Positions 25,520 to 33,991 of a stretch of DNA of 64,000 bases are shown one piece after another. Source of the stretch: Nocardioidaceae bacterium (GTDB taxonomy: Bacteria; Actinomycetota; Actinomycetes; Propionibacteriales; Nocardioidaceae); NCBI GenBank assembly GCA_017744365.1, contig JAGIBL010000003.1, positions 434,001 to 498,000 on the forward strand, written 5' to 3'. A program made the translations under genes and the position numbers. The notes under the pieces are model-generated. The model was not told the DNA's origin and did not search any database. It saw only the letters and a program-made list of their open reading frames with translations. The stretch's first letter is position 1, and each line of letters opens with the position of its first letter.

Positions 25520-25531
25520 GCGACTTGACAA
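25503..25531 (-). promoter_or_regulatory. alkB promoter
   Basis: On the minus strand TTGTCA (25526-25531) and TACCTT (25503-25508) are separated by 17 bp, close to the sigma-A consensus. The predicted start is about 45-50 nt upstream of the alkB ATG. Confidence 0.65.
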
Positions 25532-25564
25532 GACCCTGTGATCTGTAAAGTTCCGTGGCCCAGG

Positions 25565-25987
25565 TCACAGGCTCCGCGGGTCGTCGGGCGCGAGCGGGCG
25601 CCGGCGGCGGTACCAGGCGAGTGCGAGCACGACCAGCAGGAGGGCATCGGCGCCGAGGGCGACCACGAGGAAGAGCGGGTTGCCCGACTCCCCGGCGGGC
25701 CGGTTGCTGCCGGGCTTGCCGGGCAGGACCCGTACGTCGAGCCGCTTGGTGCGCAGCGCGCGGTCGTAGGCGTCGCGCTCGAGAGCCGCCGAGAAGGTGC
25801 GCTGCCGCGGGTCGACGTCGCGCGGGAGCCGGTAGTCGACCAGGTTGCTCCCCGCCGTACGACGCCCGTCGAGCACCGTCGCCACCACGTCGCGGCCCTT
25901 GCTCGCCAGCTCGTGGTCGGTCCACTTCTCGTGCGCGGCCGGCAGGTTGACCAGGACCACCACGAGGAGGAGCAGCAGCCGGCGCAC
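25565..25987 (-). CDS. Membrane protein of unknown function with extracytoplasmic loop
   Basis: About 140 residues from GTG 25987. A signal-anchor-like N-terminus (RRLLLLLVVVLVNLPAA), a soluble segment of about 80 residues (HEKWTDHELASKGRDVVATVLDGRR..., then DRALRTKRLDVRVLPGKPG) and a C-terminal helix (FLVVALGADALLLVVLALAWY) before a basic tail. No known family is recognised. TACGCT (25994-25999) lies 6 nt before the start, suggesting a leaderless mRNA. It is divergent from the GNAT gene and sits upstream of the alkB promoter region. Confidence 0.6.
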   Translation of the reverse strand: MRRLLLLLVVVLVNLPAAHEKWTDHELASKGRDVVATVLDGRRTAGSNLVDYRLPRDVDPRQRTFSAALERDAYDRALRTKRLDVRVLPGKPGSNRPAGESGNPLFLVVALGADALLLVVLALAWYRRRRPLAPDDPRSL

Positions 25988-26024
25988 GGGACGAGCGTAG
26001 GGACTGGCCACTAGGTTGGGCGCC

Positions 26025-26330
26025 ATGAGCGACGTCGTGGTCACCGACAACCCCGAGCAGCACCGCTACGAGGCACGGATCGGCGGTGAGCTGGCCGGGT
26101 TCGCGCAGTACGCCGTCCGGCCCGGCGCCATCGTCTTCATCCACACCGAGGTCGACCCGGCCTTCGAGGGCCAGGGCGTGGCGTCCGCGATCGCGCGGCA
26201 GTCCCTCGACGAGATCCGGGCCAAGGGTAGGCTCGAGGTGTTCCCGCTGTGCCCGTTCTACCGGGGCTGGATCGCCAAGCACCCCGAGTACGACGACCTG
26301 GTGAACACGGAGTACCGGGAGCAGCGTTGA
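26025..26330 (+). CDS. Small GNAT-like N-acetyltransferase (YidJ/GCN5-related)
   Basis: A 101-residue protein of the short GCN5-related family. It shows HRYEARIGGELAGFAQY, IVFIHTEVDPAFEGQGVASAIAR (shown in part, about 45-65; the acetyl-CoA loop is EGQGVAS) and the C-terminal CPFYRGWIAKHPEY typical of this group. The substrate is unknown. ATG 26025 follows TAGGTT (26012-26017) by 7 nt, so it is probably leaderless. The next gene starts inside its stop codon (TTGA). Confidence 0.85.
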   Translation: MSDVVVTDNPEQHRYEARIGGELAGFAQYAVRPGAIVFIHTEVDPAFEGQGVASAIARQSLDEIRAKGRLEVFPLCPFYRGWIAKHPEYDDLVNTEYREQR

Positions 26331-27223
26331 GCTTCACTGCCGCCGACCTGCCGGACGTCACCGGCACGGTCGCGGTGGTCACCGGGGGCAACTCCGGGAT
26401 CGGCTTCCACACCACGCGCGAGCTGGCCCGCCAGGGCGCCGCGGTGGTGCTGGCCGTCCGGGACACCGACGCCGGCGCGGCCGCCGCGGCGAAGATGCCC
26501 GGTGACGTCCGCGTCGAGAAGCTCGACCTCGCCTCGCAGGCCTCGGTGCGCGCGTTCGCCGAGCGCTGGGACGGGCCGTTGGACCTGCTGGTCAACAACG
26601 CCGGCGTGATGCGCCCGCCGAAGTACCGCCAGACCGAGGACGGCCACGAGCTGATGTTCGGGACCAACCACCTCGGCCACTTCGCGCTCACCGCCCGGCT
26701 GCTGCCCGCGCTGCGCGCCTCGGCCACCCCGCGGGTGGTCACGGTCGCCTCGATCGCGCACCTGCGCGGCGACGAGCACGTCATCGACGCCAACCCGGAG
26801 TCGGCGTACGACCCGGAGAAGTCGTACTGCCAGAGCAAGCTGGCCAACGTGCTGTTCCTCCGTGAGCTGCACAAGCGGACCGTCGAGGCGGGCAGCCAGC
26901 TGGTCTCGACCGGTGCGCACCCCGGCGTCTCGGCCACCGGCCTGGTCGGTGACCCCAACGGGATGGGCGCGAACCCGGTGGTGCGCGCGCTGGCCCCGTT
27001 CTTCATGCCGGTGCTGTTCCAGTCCGCGGCGGCCGGCGCCAACCCCAGCCTGTACGCCGCCACGCTGGCCGAGCCCGGCTCCTACACCGGGCCACAGCGG
27101 CGCGGGGAGAGCCGCGGCCCGATCGGGCCGGCCAAGCTCAACCGGCACGCGCGCGACGAAGACCTGGCCGCCCGGCTGTGGGCGCTCAGCGAGGAGAAGA
27201 CCGGAATTTCGTTCGCGCTCTGA
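26327..27223 (+). CDS. Short-chain dehydrogenase/reductase
   Basis: A 298-residue NAD(P)-dependent oxidoreductase. Cofactor loop TGGNSGIG near the N-terminus, NNAG at VNNAGVMRP, catalytic Ser in VTVASIAH and the Tyr-x3-Lys motif YCQSKLAN. It resembles the retinol-dehydrogenase/WW-oxidoreductase-like SDRs with a C-terminal extension (GPIGPAKLNRHARDEDLAARL). The start is probably the rare TTG at 26327, which overlaps the GNAT stop and gives MSFTAADLPDVTG, a common N-terminus for this subgroup. It is translationally coupled to the GNAT gene. The substrate is unknown. Confidence 0.85.
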   Translation: MSFTAADLPDVTGTVAVVTGGNSGIGFHTTRELARQGAAVVLAVRDTDAGAAAAAKMPGDVRVEKLDLASQASVRAFAERWDGPLDLLVNNAGVMRPPKYRQTEDGHELMFGTNHLGHFALTARLLPALRASATPRVVTVASIAHLRGDEHVIDANPESAYDPEKSYCQSKLANVLFLRELHKRTVEAGSQLVSTGAHPGVSATGLVGDPNGMGANPVVRALAPFFMPVLFQSAAAGANPSLYAATLAEPGSYTGPQRRGESRGPIGPAKLNRHARDEDLAARLWALSEEKTGISFAL

Positions 27224-27247
27224 CGCCGCAGCGCCGAGAGTGACCCC

Positions 27248-28513
27248 ATGACGGAGGTGCGGCTGCGGCGCGCGCTCGGACCGTTCCGGTCCGGGCCCTA
27301 CCGCAAGCTCGCCCTCGCCCTGGTGCTGAGCACCTTCGCCAGCGGCGTCTGGCTGGTCGCCCTGGTCTGGGAGGTGATCCGCACCGGCGGCGGCCCGGGT
27401 CAGCTCTCCGTGGTCTCCACCTGCTCGGCCATCGGCGTGCTGCTGCCCGCGCTGCTCGGCGGCGTGGTCGCCGACCGGGTCCCGCAGAAGCTGATCCTGC
27501 TCGGCGTCGCTCTGCTCGAGCTCGCCGGGATGTCCCTGGTGGCGCTGCTCTCGCTGGCCGACCTGACCGAGGTCTGGCACCTGGGCGCGGTCTCGTTCGT
27601 CACCGGGATGGGGATGGCTTTCTACTACCCGGCGTACTCGGCCTGGCTGCCGGCGCTGGTCGACGAGCAGGACCTGATGGCCGTCAACGGGTTCGAGGGC
27701 ATGGTCCGCCCGACCATCGGCCAGGCCGTCGGGCCGGGCGTGGCGGGGGTCGTGGTCGGATCGGTCTCACCCGGCGCGGCGTTCGTGGTCGCCGCCTCCG
27801 CCTCGCTGGCCGGGCTGGTCGCCCTGAGCGCCGTCCCGCAGACCCCCGTACGGCGAGACCTGACCTCGCTCGCGGGCACGCACCCGGTGGCCTCCGCGCT
27901 CGCCGACATGGCCGAGGGCTTCCGCTACATGGTGCGCACCCCGTGGCTGCTGGCCACGCTGCTGTTCGCCTCGCTGATGATCCTGGTGATGATGGGCCCG
28001 ATCGAGGTGCTGCTGCCGTTCCTGATTAAGGAGAAGCTCGGCGGCGGACCCGGCGACCACGCGGTGGTGCTGGCCGCCTACGGCATCGGCGGCGCGGTCG
28101 GATCGCTCCTGATGGCGTCGCGGTCGATGCCCCGGCGCTACCTGACCTGGATGAACCTGCTCTGGGGCGTGGGCTGCCTGCCGTTCGTGGTGATGGGGTT
28201 CACCGGTCACATCTGGGTCGTGGTGGCCTGCGCGTTCGTCCTCGGCACGGTGTTCTCGGCGCCGATGGTGATCTGGGGGACCCTGCTGCAACGTCGAGTC
28301 CCACCCGCCCTCCTCGGCCGGGTCGCCTCGCTGGACTTCTTCGTCTCGGTCAGCCTGATGCCGGTGTCGATGGCGCTGGCCGGCCCGGTCGCGGACGCGA
28401 TCGGGCTGCGCAACACGTTCCTGATCGCCGGGGTCGCCCCCGGCGCCTTCGCCGTGCTGGCGATCCTGATCTGGCGGCTGCCGGAGGACGAGCTCGCGAA
28501 CCCGCTGACCTAG
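27248..28513 (+). CDS. MFS transporter (MFS_3/EntS-like)
   Basis: A 421-residue permease with about 12 helices. The A-motif after helix 2 reads GGVVADRVPQKLI, and the central loop is VRRDLTSLAGTHPVASALADMAEGFRYM (in part). The layout fits the transmembrane-secretion-effector/EntS-like branch, often siderophore or macrolide exporters. ATG 27248 lies 24 bp after the SDR stop. Its stop overlaps the stop of the convergent MMPL gene by 4 bp (CTAG). The substrate is unknown. Confidence 0.82.
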   Translation: MTEVRLRRALGPFRSGPYRKLALALVLSTFASGVWLVALVWEVIRTGGGPGQLSVVSTCSAIGVLLPALLGGVVADRVPQKLILLGVALLELAGMSLVALLSLADLTEVWHLGAVSFVTGMGMAFYYPAYSAWLPALVDEQDLMAVNGFEGMVRPTIGQAVGPGVAGVVVGSVSPGAAFVVAASASLAGLVALSAVPQTPVRRDLTSLAGTHPVASALADMAEGFRYMVRTPWLLATLLFASLMILVMMGPIEVLLPFLIKEKLGGGPGDHAVVLAAYGIGGAVGSLLMASRSMPRRYLTWMNLLWGVGCLPFVVMGFTGHIWVVVACAFVLGTVFSAPMVIWGTLLQRRVPPALLGRVASLDFFVSVSLMPVSMALAGPVADAIGLRNTFLIAGVAPGAFAVLAILIWRLPEDELANPLT

Positions 28514-30669
28514 ACGGGAACGGGCTCGGGCTCCGCGGTCGGGTCCTCGGAGTGCACCTGCGAGGGCGGGATCCGCAGCACCCGGGCCACCCAGTCGGGC
28601 AGCCACCAGTTCCAGGAGCCGAACAGCGAGACCAGCGAGGGCACCAGCAGCGACCGCACCAGGGTGGCGTCGAGCAGGATGCCGAAGCCGAGTGCGGTGG
28701 CCATCACCTTGAGGTCGGTCCCGGGTCCCGAGGCCAGGGCGGCGAAGGCGAGGAACAGGATCAGCGCCGCCGAGGTGACCAGCCGGCCGGTCCGCCCGAT
28801 GCCCTCGATGACCGCCTCGTTGGTGTTGTGCCCGTTGTCGTACTCCTCGCGGATCCGGGCCAGGATGAACACCTCGTAGTCCATGGAGAGCCCGAACAGG
28901 AACGCGAAGACCATGAGCGGCACCCAGAAGGTGACCGCGCCGGTCTCGGCGATCCCGAACAGCTGCTCGGACCCGTGGCCGTCCTGCCAGAACAGCACCA
29001 TCGCGCCGTACACGGCGGTCAGCGAGATCAGGTTGAGCAGCACCGCCTTGATCGGCAGCAGGATCGAGCGGAACGCCCGCACCAGCAGCACGAAGGTGAG
29101 CAGCGCGATGATCGTGAGCATCAGCGGGAAGTTGCCGTAGACCGCGTGCAGGAAGTCGACCTGGGCGTTGCCGAGGCCGGTCACGCCGATCACGCCCGGA
29201 GTGTCCTCGGCCGCGTCGCCGACGCCGCGCACCACGTCCACGGTCTTGGAGTTCACCGTCTCCTTGTTCGGGATCAGGACCACCACGGTCCGGTCGCCGG
29301 CGTTGCTGGTCGGGCCGGTGGAGACCAGGGCGTGGTCGATGCCCTTGACCGCACCGAGCTTCTCGGCGATCGCGGGGGCCTTGTCCTTCTCGGCGAGCAC
29401 CTCGATCGGGGTGAGCGCACCGGTGGTGACGCCGCCGTCCTTGAGCACCTGCAGCGCGTCGTACGCCTTGCCGTTGCTGGCCAGCGAGTCCGAGGAGGCG
29501 ACGCCCACCCGGATGCCGGTGAAGGCGGCGAAGAGCAGGCCGAGCACCACGAACGCGGACCCGGCCGCGACCCAGCGGTGCTGGACGACCAGGCGCGCCC
29601 AGGCGGTCCAGCCGCGGCTGGCCTTGTTCTCGTGACGGATCTTCGGCCGGTCCAGCCAGGGACCGATGCTGCTCAGGATCGCCGGGGTCAGCGAGAGCGT
29701 GACCGCCACGCTGGCGAACGGGATCAGCGCGCCGCCGTACCCGATGCTGCGCATGAACGGCACCGGCAGCACCACCAGCGCCAGCAGGCCGATCGCCACG
29801 GTGATGCCGCTGAAGAGCACCGCGTGGCCGGCGGTCCGGACCGCCTCGCGCACGGCCTCGTGGTTGTCCTTGCCGTGGTCGCGCTCCTCGCGCCAGCGGT
29901 TGACCAGCAGCAGCGAGTAGTCGATGGCGACACCGAGGCCGATCAGCGCGACCAGGAACTGCACGATGAAGGAGACGTCGGTGGCGTAGGTGACCGGCAG
30001 CAGCAGGAGGAAGGTCGTCATGATCGAGACGGCTGCCACCAGGATCGGCAGCAGCGCCAGGAACGAGGCGAACACGAAGATCAGCACGACCAGCGCGCCG
30101 ACGCCACCGAGCAGGGTCTCGACGAGCACGCTGTTGCCCGCGTCCTCGTCACCGATGGCCAGCGCGTCCTCACCGGTGACGCCGACCGTCGACCCGGACG
30201 GCTTGACCGACTCCAGCGCCTTGCGGAGCGGGTCGGTGGGCGGCTTCTCGGTGGCCGAGGTCGGGAACGGGTAGAAGACCATCGCGTAGGCGGTCCGGTC
30301 GTCGTCGGTGCGGAACGCCTTGTCCCCGGTGTTGGCCTCGTCGAGGACCCGGAACTGCTTCTTCTCCGCGGACGCGGCCTTCGCGACCGCGTCGTCGAAC
30401 GCCCGGCCGAGGGCGTCCTCGTTGCCGGTGACGGTCTGCCCCTGCGGCATCGTCACCGAGATCAGCATCGGCGCGGTGTCACCGCCGTTGTGGAAGGCGG
30501 CGATGATCTTGTTCGCCGCGTCGGTGCCCGGCTGGCCGGGCAGCGAGAAGTCGATGGTCATCCGGTCGCTGGTGGTCTTCGAGACGGCGCCGCCGGCCAC
30601 GAAGATCACGACCCAGAACAGCACCACCCAGAGACGGTGCCGGAGAACGAAGTCAGCCCAACGCTCCAT
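28510..30669 (-). CDS. MMPL-family RND transporter
   Basis: 719 residues. An N-terminal helix (HRLWVVLFWVVIFVAGG) precedes an extracytoplasmic domain. Two MMPL blocks of about 5-6 helices each follow, with GLGVAIDYSLLLVNRWREER in the first half and FGLSMDYEVFILARIREEYDNG in the second (both in part). These GxxxDY motifs contain the Asp-Tyr pair used for proton coupling in MmpL3-type exporters. They move lipids or hydrophobic compounds. ATG 30669 has AAAGGAG upstream. The mycothiol-type gene ends 14 bp before it, so the two are probably one operon. Confidence 0.9.
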   Translation of the reverse strand: MERWADFVLRHRLWVVLFWVVIFVAGGAVSKTTSDRMTIDFSLPGQPGTDAANKIIAAFHNGGDTAPMLISVTMPQGQTVTGNEDALGRAFDDAVAKAASAEKKQFRVLDEANTGDKAFRTDDDRTAYAMVFYPFPTSATEKPPTDPLRKALESVKPSGSTVGVTGEDALAIGDEDAGNSVLVETLLGGVGALVVLIFVFASFLALLPILVAAVSIMTTFLLLLPVTYATDVSFIVQFLVALIGLGVAIDYSLLLVNRWREERDHGKDNHEAVREAVRTAGHAVLFSGITVAIGLLALVVLPVPFMRSIGYGGALIPFASVAVTLSLTPAILSSIGPWLDRPKIRHENKASRGWTAWARLVVQHRWVAAGSAFVVLGLLFAAFTGIRVGVASSDSLASNGKAYDALQVLKDGGVTTGALTPIEVLAEKDKAPAIAEKLGAVKGIDHALVSTGPTSNAGDRTVVVLIPNKETVNSKTVDVVRGVGDAAEDTPGVIGVTGLGNAQVDFLHAVYGNFPLMLTIIALLTFVLLVRAFRSILLPIKAVLLNLISLTAVYGAMVLFWQDGHGSEQLFGIAETGAVTFWVPLMVFAFLFGLSMDYEVFILARIREEYDNGHNTNEAVIEGIGRTGRLVTSAALILFLAFAALASGPGTDLKVMATALGFGILLDATLVRSLLVPSLVSLFGSWNWWLPDWVARVLRIPPSQVHSEDPTAEPEPVPV

Positions 30670-30682
30670 GACGGAGCTCCTT

Positions 30683-31306
30683 TCAGCGGGTGCGCTTGCG
30701 CAGGGTCTCGAGGCCGGGGCCGGACAGGTCACCGCAGGGCGACCGCCGGCCGGTCATCGCCATCAGCAGCGGCAGCATCGGCCCGGAGACCTCCGCGCCC
30801 TCGCCGTGCGACCAGTCGGTGTCGGTGGCTCGCAGGCTGAGTCCGGCGATCCGGTTCTTGGTGCCGATCAGCGTGTTGGAGCCCTTGTAGAAGTCGGCGA
30901 CCCGTCGTACGGACTCGGGGTCGTAGGTGTGCTGCAGGCCCAGCGGGCGGCGGATGTCCTCGGCGTGCACGATCGCCTCGCCGAGCCAGGAGGCGGTCGG
31001 GCCCGGGGGCGCGGTCCGGGAGTGCTGGACCTCGGCGAAGCCGGCCAGCGTCGCTTCCGGGTCAGCGCCGAGGCGCTTGCGGATGTTCTTGTTGGCGAAC
31101 CGCTCGAAGTTGAAGCCCGAGCTGGCGAAGCTGCCGAGGAAGCCGGCCGGGCTCAGGTGCGCGGTGGCTGTCATGTGGGCGAGCACGTCGCGCACCGACC
31201 AGCCCTGGCACAGCGACGGCGTCCGCCACTGCTCCTCGCTCAGGCCGGCGAGGTCGGCGGCGAGCGCGCCACGCTCGGCGGCCACCGCGTCCCAGAGATC
31301 ACTCAC
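30683..31306 (-). CDS. Mycothiol-dependent maleylpyruvate isomerase-like (DinB-fold) protein
   Basis: A 207-residue protein of the actinobacterial TIGR03083/MDMPI family. The N-terminal DinB-like four-helix bundle has LCQGWSVRDVLAHMTATAH, where the His and Trp are conserved, and WLGEAIVHAEDIRRPLG provides the metal-site His/Asp/Glu region. The C-terminal SCP2-like part is short. It may use mycothiol for isomerisation or conjugation (family inference). The GTG start at 31306 is chosen because no credible start lies upstream. It precedes the MMPL gene. Confidence 0.8.
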   Translation of the reverse strand: MSDLWDAVAAERGALAADLAGLSEEQWRTPSLCQGWSVRDVLAHMTATAHLSPAGFLGSFASSGFNFERFANKNIRKRLGADPEATLAGFAEVQHSRTAPPGPTASWLGEAIVHAEDIRRPLGLQHTYDPESVRRVADFYKGSNTLIGTKNRIAGLSLRATDTDWSHGEGAEVSGPMLPLLMAMTGRRSPCGDLSGPGLETLRKRTR

Positions 31307-31374
31307 GGAGCGAGCGTGACAGCGACCACCGACAGGTGGCAACGCTTTAGCGCGCAACCACCTGGTGAGGGGTC

Positions 31375-31446
31375 CTACCGGCGGGCGAGCCGGCGCAGCT
31401 GACCGAGCCCGAGGGCGATCAGCACGATGCCGAAGGCGAGCGTCAT
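31375..31446 (-). CDS. Possible 23-residue membrane microprotein
   Basis: An ATG at 31446 opens a frame encoding MTLAFGIVLIALGLGQLRRL and three further residues (ARR). It has one hydrophobic helix with a basic C-terminus, the look of a membrane microprotein. There is a G-rich but not convincing ribosome site. No homologue is recognised, so treat it as tentative. Confidence 0.25.
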   Translation of the reverse strand: MTLAFGIVLIALGLGQLRRLARR

Positions 31447-31579
31447 GCCCCCACTGTCCCCCGCGCGGGCGCGCGTGCGCGGACGACACGCGGGTACCGC
31501 CGTACCAGGGAGTGGACACCTCGTGTCCGTTTCACCCGTTTCGCCCGCGAGAACCCGCCCCTGGAGGCCAATCCACGAA

Positions 31580-31607
31580 TTGCACACTTCTTCAACTCAT
31601 GTAGCGT
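31580..31607 (+). promoter_or_regulatory. Candidate pckG promoter
   Basis: TTGCAC (31580-31585) and TAGCGT (31602-31607) with a 16-bp spacer, about 85 nt before the pckG ATG. The surrounding sequence is unusually AT-rich for the window. Confidence 0.5.
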
Positions 31608-31694
31608 TCAAGGCGCGCCAGGCACAATGCCTCCGGCGACACCGAGCCGCCCGTCCGGAGGGCGGCTCCCGGGCCGAACCCGAAAGGACTCACG

Positions 31695-33518
31695 ATGGGC
31701 GACCTCCAGGCCGCGATGGATGCGGCGGGACTCACCAACCCCCACGTGCGCGAGTACGTGCAGCACTGGTTCGAGGTGACCGGTGCCGAGCGGATCGAGG
31801 TGGTCAGCGCGGCCGACGACGCCCGCCTGGTGGCCGAGGCCCTGGAGACGGGCGAGCTGCTCCCCGCCGGTGACGGCCTCTACTACTCGCGGTCCTACTA
31901 CAAGGACACCGCCCGCGCCGAGGAGCGCACCATCGTCGCCACCTCCGACGAGCGCGAGAAGGGCGTCTACAACAACTGGAAGCTCGCCGCGGAGATGAAG
32001 CCCAAGCTCGTCGAGCTGATGACGGGCGCCTCGAAGGGCAAGACCATGTACGTCATCCCCTACCTGATGGCGCCGCAGGGCTCGCCGCTGGAGAGGTTCG
32101 CGGCCGGTGTCGAGCTCACCGACAACCGCTGCGTGGTGCTGCAGATGATCCGGATGGCCAGGGTCGGCGCGGAGTACGTCAACGACCTCGGCGACTCCTT
32201 CGTCAAGGCCGTGCACGTCACCGGCGACCTGGAGAACCTGGGCCAGGGCACCCCGGAGGACCAGCGCTACTTCGTCACCGTCGCCGACGAGCGGACGATC
32301 CTGCACTTCGGCTCGTCGTACGGCGGCAACGCGCTGCTCGGCAAGATCGCCCACGGCCTGCGCCAGGGCTCCTACGACGGCTGGAAGAACGGCTTCCTGG
32401 TCGAGCAGTTCATGCTGCTGGGCATCACCGACAAGGAAACCGGCGCGAAGTACAACATCTGCGGCGGCTTCCCGAGCGCCTCGGGGAAGACCAACCTGGC
32501 GATGACGCTGGCTCCGGACGCGCTGGGCGACCGCTACTACGTCGAGTTCTACGGCGACGACATCGCGTGGCTGTGGGTCGGCGAGGACGGCAAGCTCTAC
32601 GGGATGAACCCGGAGAACGGCGTCTTCGGGGTCGCCAAGGACACCAACGAGAAGACCAACCCGACCGCGATCGACTCGATCGTCCCGGGCACCGGCGCGA
32701 TCTTCACCAACGTGGCCTACAACGAGAAGACCCAGCAGGTCTGGTGGGAGGGCCGCGGCGACAAGCCGGCGGACCTCGACGGCTGGCTGGACTGGAAGGG
32801 CGAGCGGATCGCGGACCGCACCGGCGACGACGTCGACGCTCCGTGGGCCCACCCGAACAGCCGCTTCACCACCACGCTGGCCAACGTGCCGAACGTCGCG
32901 AAGGACTTCGAGGACCCGCAGGGCGTCGAGATCCACGGCATCATCTTCGGCGGCCGCACCCGTGACCGGGAGCCGCTGATCCGCGCGATCGACGACATCG
33001 CCGAGGGCGTCTACGACGGCCTGACCCTGGGCGCCGAGGCGACCGCCGCGGCCGACGGGCTGGAGGGCGTGCTCCGCTACGACCCGATGTCGATGCGGCC
33101 GTTCATGTCCTACCCCGAGGCCGACTACGCCGCGCACTGGCTCAAGGTCATCGGCGCCGCCGCGGAGAAGCCGATCTTCGCGCACGTGAACTGGTTCCAG
33201 CGCGGCGAGGACGGCCGGTTCCTGTGGCCGGGCTACCGCGAGAACCTGCGCCCGCTGGTGTGGCTGATGCAGCTGAAAAACGGCGAGGTCTCCGGCGTGG
33301 AGACGCCGGTCGGCGTGATCCCGGCGCGCGAGGAGCTCAACCTCGAGGGCCTCGACGAGCAGACCCTGGCCGACCTGGACACCGTGCTGACCATCGACGT
33401 GCCGCGCTGGCAGCAGGAGATCGGCTACCGAGAGAAGCACCTGGCCCAGTTCGACGGGCTTCCCGAGGAGATCTGGGAGGCGCACCGCCGGGTGGCCAAG
33501 GCTCTCGACGAGGCCTGA
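31695..33518 (+). CDS. pckG: Phosphoenolpyruvate carboxykinase (GTP)
   Basis: 607 residues, standard length for GTP-PEPCK. It converts oxaloacetate and GTP to PEP, GDP and CO2 in gluconeogenesis. The P-loop with the reactive Cys region is ICGGFPSASGKTNLAM (about 254-269). The Mn site and kinase loops include YVEFYGDDIAWLW, and FGGRTRDREPLI carries the omega-loop region. VRWFQ-like HVNWFQRGEDGRFLWPGYREN (in part) is the guanine-binding stretch. GAAAGGACTC precedes the ATG. It is monocistronic and ends in the strong hairpin at 33539-33572. Confidence 0.97.
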   Translation: MGDLQAAMDAAGLTNPHVREYVQHWFEVTGAERIEVVSAADDARLVAEALETGELLPAGDGLYYSRSYYKDTARAEERTIVATSDEREKGVYNNWKLAAEMKPKLVELMTGASKGKTMYVIPYLMAPQGSPLERFAAGVELTDNRCVVLQMIRMARVGAEYVNDLGDSFVKAVHVTGDLENLGQGTPEDQRYFVTVADERTILHFGSSYGGNALLGKIAHGLRQGSYDGWKNGFLVEQFMLLGITDKETGAKYNICGGFPSASGKTNLAMTLAPDALGDRYYVEFYGDDIAWLWVGEDGKLYGMNPENGVFGVAKDTNEKTNPTAIDSIVPGTGAIFTNVAYNEKTQQVWWEGRGDKPADLDGWLDWKGERIADRTGDDVDAPWAHPNSRFTTTLANVPNVAKDFEDPQGVEIHGIIFGGRTRDREPLIRAIDDIAEGVYDGLTLGAEATAAADGLEGVLRYDPMSMRPFMSYPEADYAAHWLKVIGAAAEKPIFAHVNWFQRGEDGRFLWPGYRENLRPLVWLMQLKNGEVSGVETPVGVIPAREELNLEGLDEQTLADLDTVLTIDVPRWQQEIGYREKHLAQFDGLPEEIWEAHRRVAKALDEA

Positions 33519-33538
33519 GACTTCCGTCGTACGACGTA

Positions 33539-33581
33539 CGAGCGGGCGAGGATGCGCATCCTCGCCCGCTCGGTGCGTTTT
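33539..33581. terminator. Hairpin terminator between pckG and the arsR-type gene
   Basis: CGAGCGGGCGAGGATG (33539-33554) pairs perfectly with its complement at 33557-33572 across a 2-nt centre. The plus-strand run GCGTTTT follows. The 16-bp stem is symmetrical, so it probably stops transcription from both convergent genes. Confidence 0.85.
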
Positions 33582-33608
33582 CGGGGCGACAAAGTGCCCG
33601 GTCGGGGG

Positions 33609-33941
33609 TCAGCGGATGTCGCGGGTGAGCTCGGGTTCGAGGTCGGCCTGGCTGGCGGCCATCACGCCGAGGATCTGGCGGGCGGCGACGAGCAGGTCGC
33701 GCACCTCGGGGACGCTGACCGAGTAGATCACCTCGCCGTCGTACCGGCGGGAGGCGACCAGGCCGGTACGGCGCAGCACCGCGAGCTGCTGGGACAGGTT
33801 GCTGGGCTCGATGGCGATCTCGGCGAGCAGCTCGTGCACGGCGTGGTCGCGGTCGCTGAGCAGCTCGAGGATCCGGATGCGGGCCGGGTGGCCGAGAGTC
33901 CGGAAGAACTCGGCCTTCGCCTGGTACAGCGGCACGCTCAC
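33609..33941 (-). CDS. ArsR/SmtB-type transcriptional regulator
   Basis: A 110-residue winged-helix repressor. HTH: LGHPARIRILELLSDRDHAVHELLAEI and the recognition segment IEPSNLSQQLAVLRRTGLVASRR (each in part). The wing is YDGEVIYSV. No CVC metal-binding motif in helix 3 is present, so it is not a typical arsenic or cadmium sensor and the signal is unknown. GTG 33941 is chosen for the GGAGGGAGGG stretch just upstream. A 14-bp palindrome at 33966-33979 upstream suggests autoregulation. It lies downstream of the kinase gene on the same strand. Confidence 0.85.
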   Translation of the reverse strand: MSVPLYQAKAEFFRTLGHPARIRILELLSDRDHAVHELLAEIAIEPSNLSQQLAVLRRTGLVASRRYDGEVIYSVSVPEVRDLLVAARQILGVMAASQADLEPELTRDIR

Positions 33942-33965
33942 GGGCCCTCCCTCCGCTTGTTCATG

Positions 33966-33979
33966 TGAAGAACTCTTCA
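33966..33979. promoter_or_regulatory. Palindromic operator upstream of the arsR-type gene
   Basis: TGAAGA-AC-TCTTCA is a perfect 6-bp inverted repeat with a 2-bp centre, 25 bp upstream of the GTG. It is AT-rich against the local background. ArsR-family repressors usually bind such repeats near their own promoter. Confidence 0.5.
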
Positions 33980-33991
33980 TCCAGCCTAGCG

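Larger units (their letters stand above)
31307..31694. other. 388-bp region between the mycothiol-type gene and pckG
   Basis: This gap holds a possible 23-codon single-helix ORF on the minus strand (31375-31446), a perfect inverted repeat GGACAC-CTC-GTGTCC (31514-31528), the pckG promoter candidate (31580-31607) and a GC-rich leader of about 80 nt. I see no RNA gene. The inverted repeat lies about 50 bp upstream of the -35 box and could bind a pckG regulator. Confidence 0.5.

Noticed and set aside
23949-26282. Possible 277-residue N-terminal extension of AlkB
   Set aside because: The extension is low-complexity and overlaps other genes and the alkB promoter; ATG 25448 has a strong ribosome site and gives the normal AlkB start.
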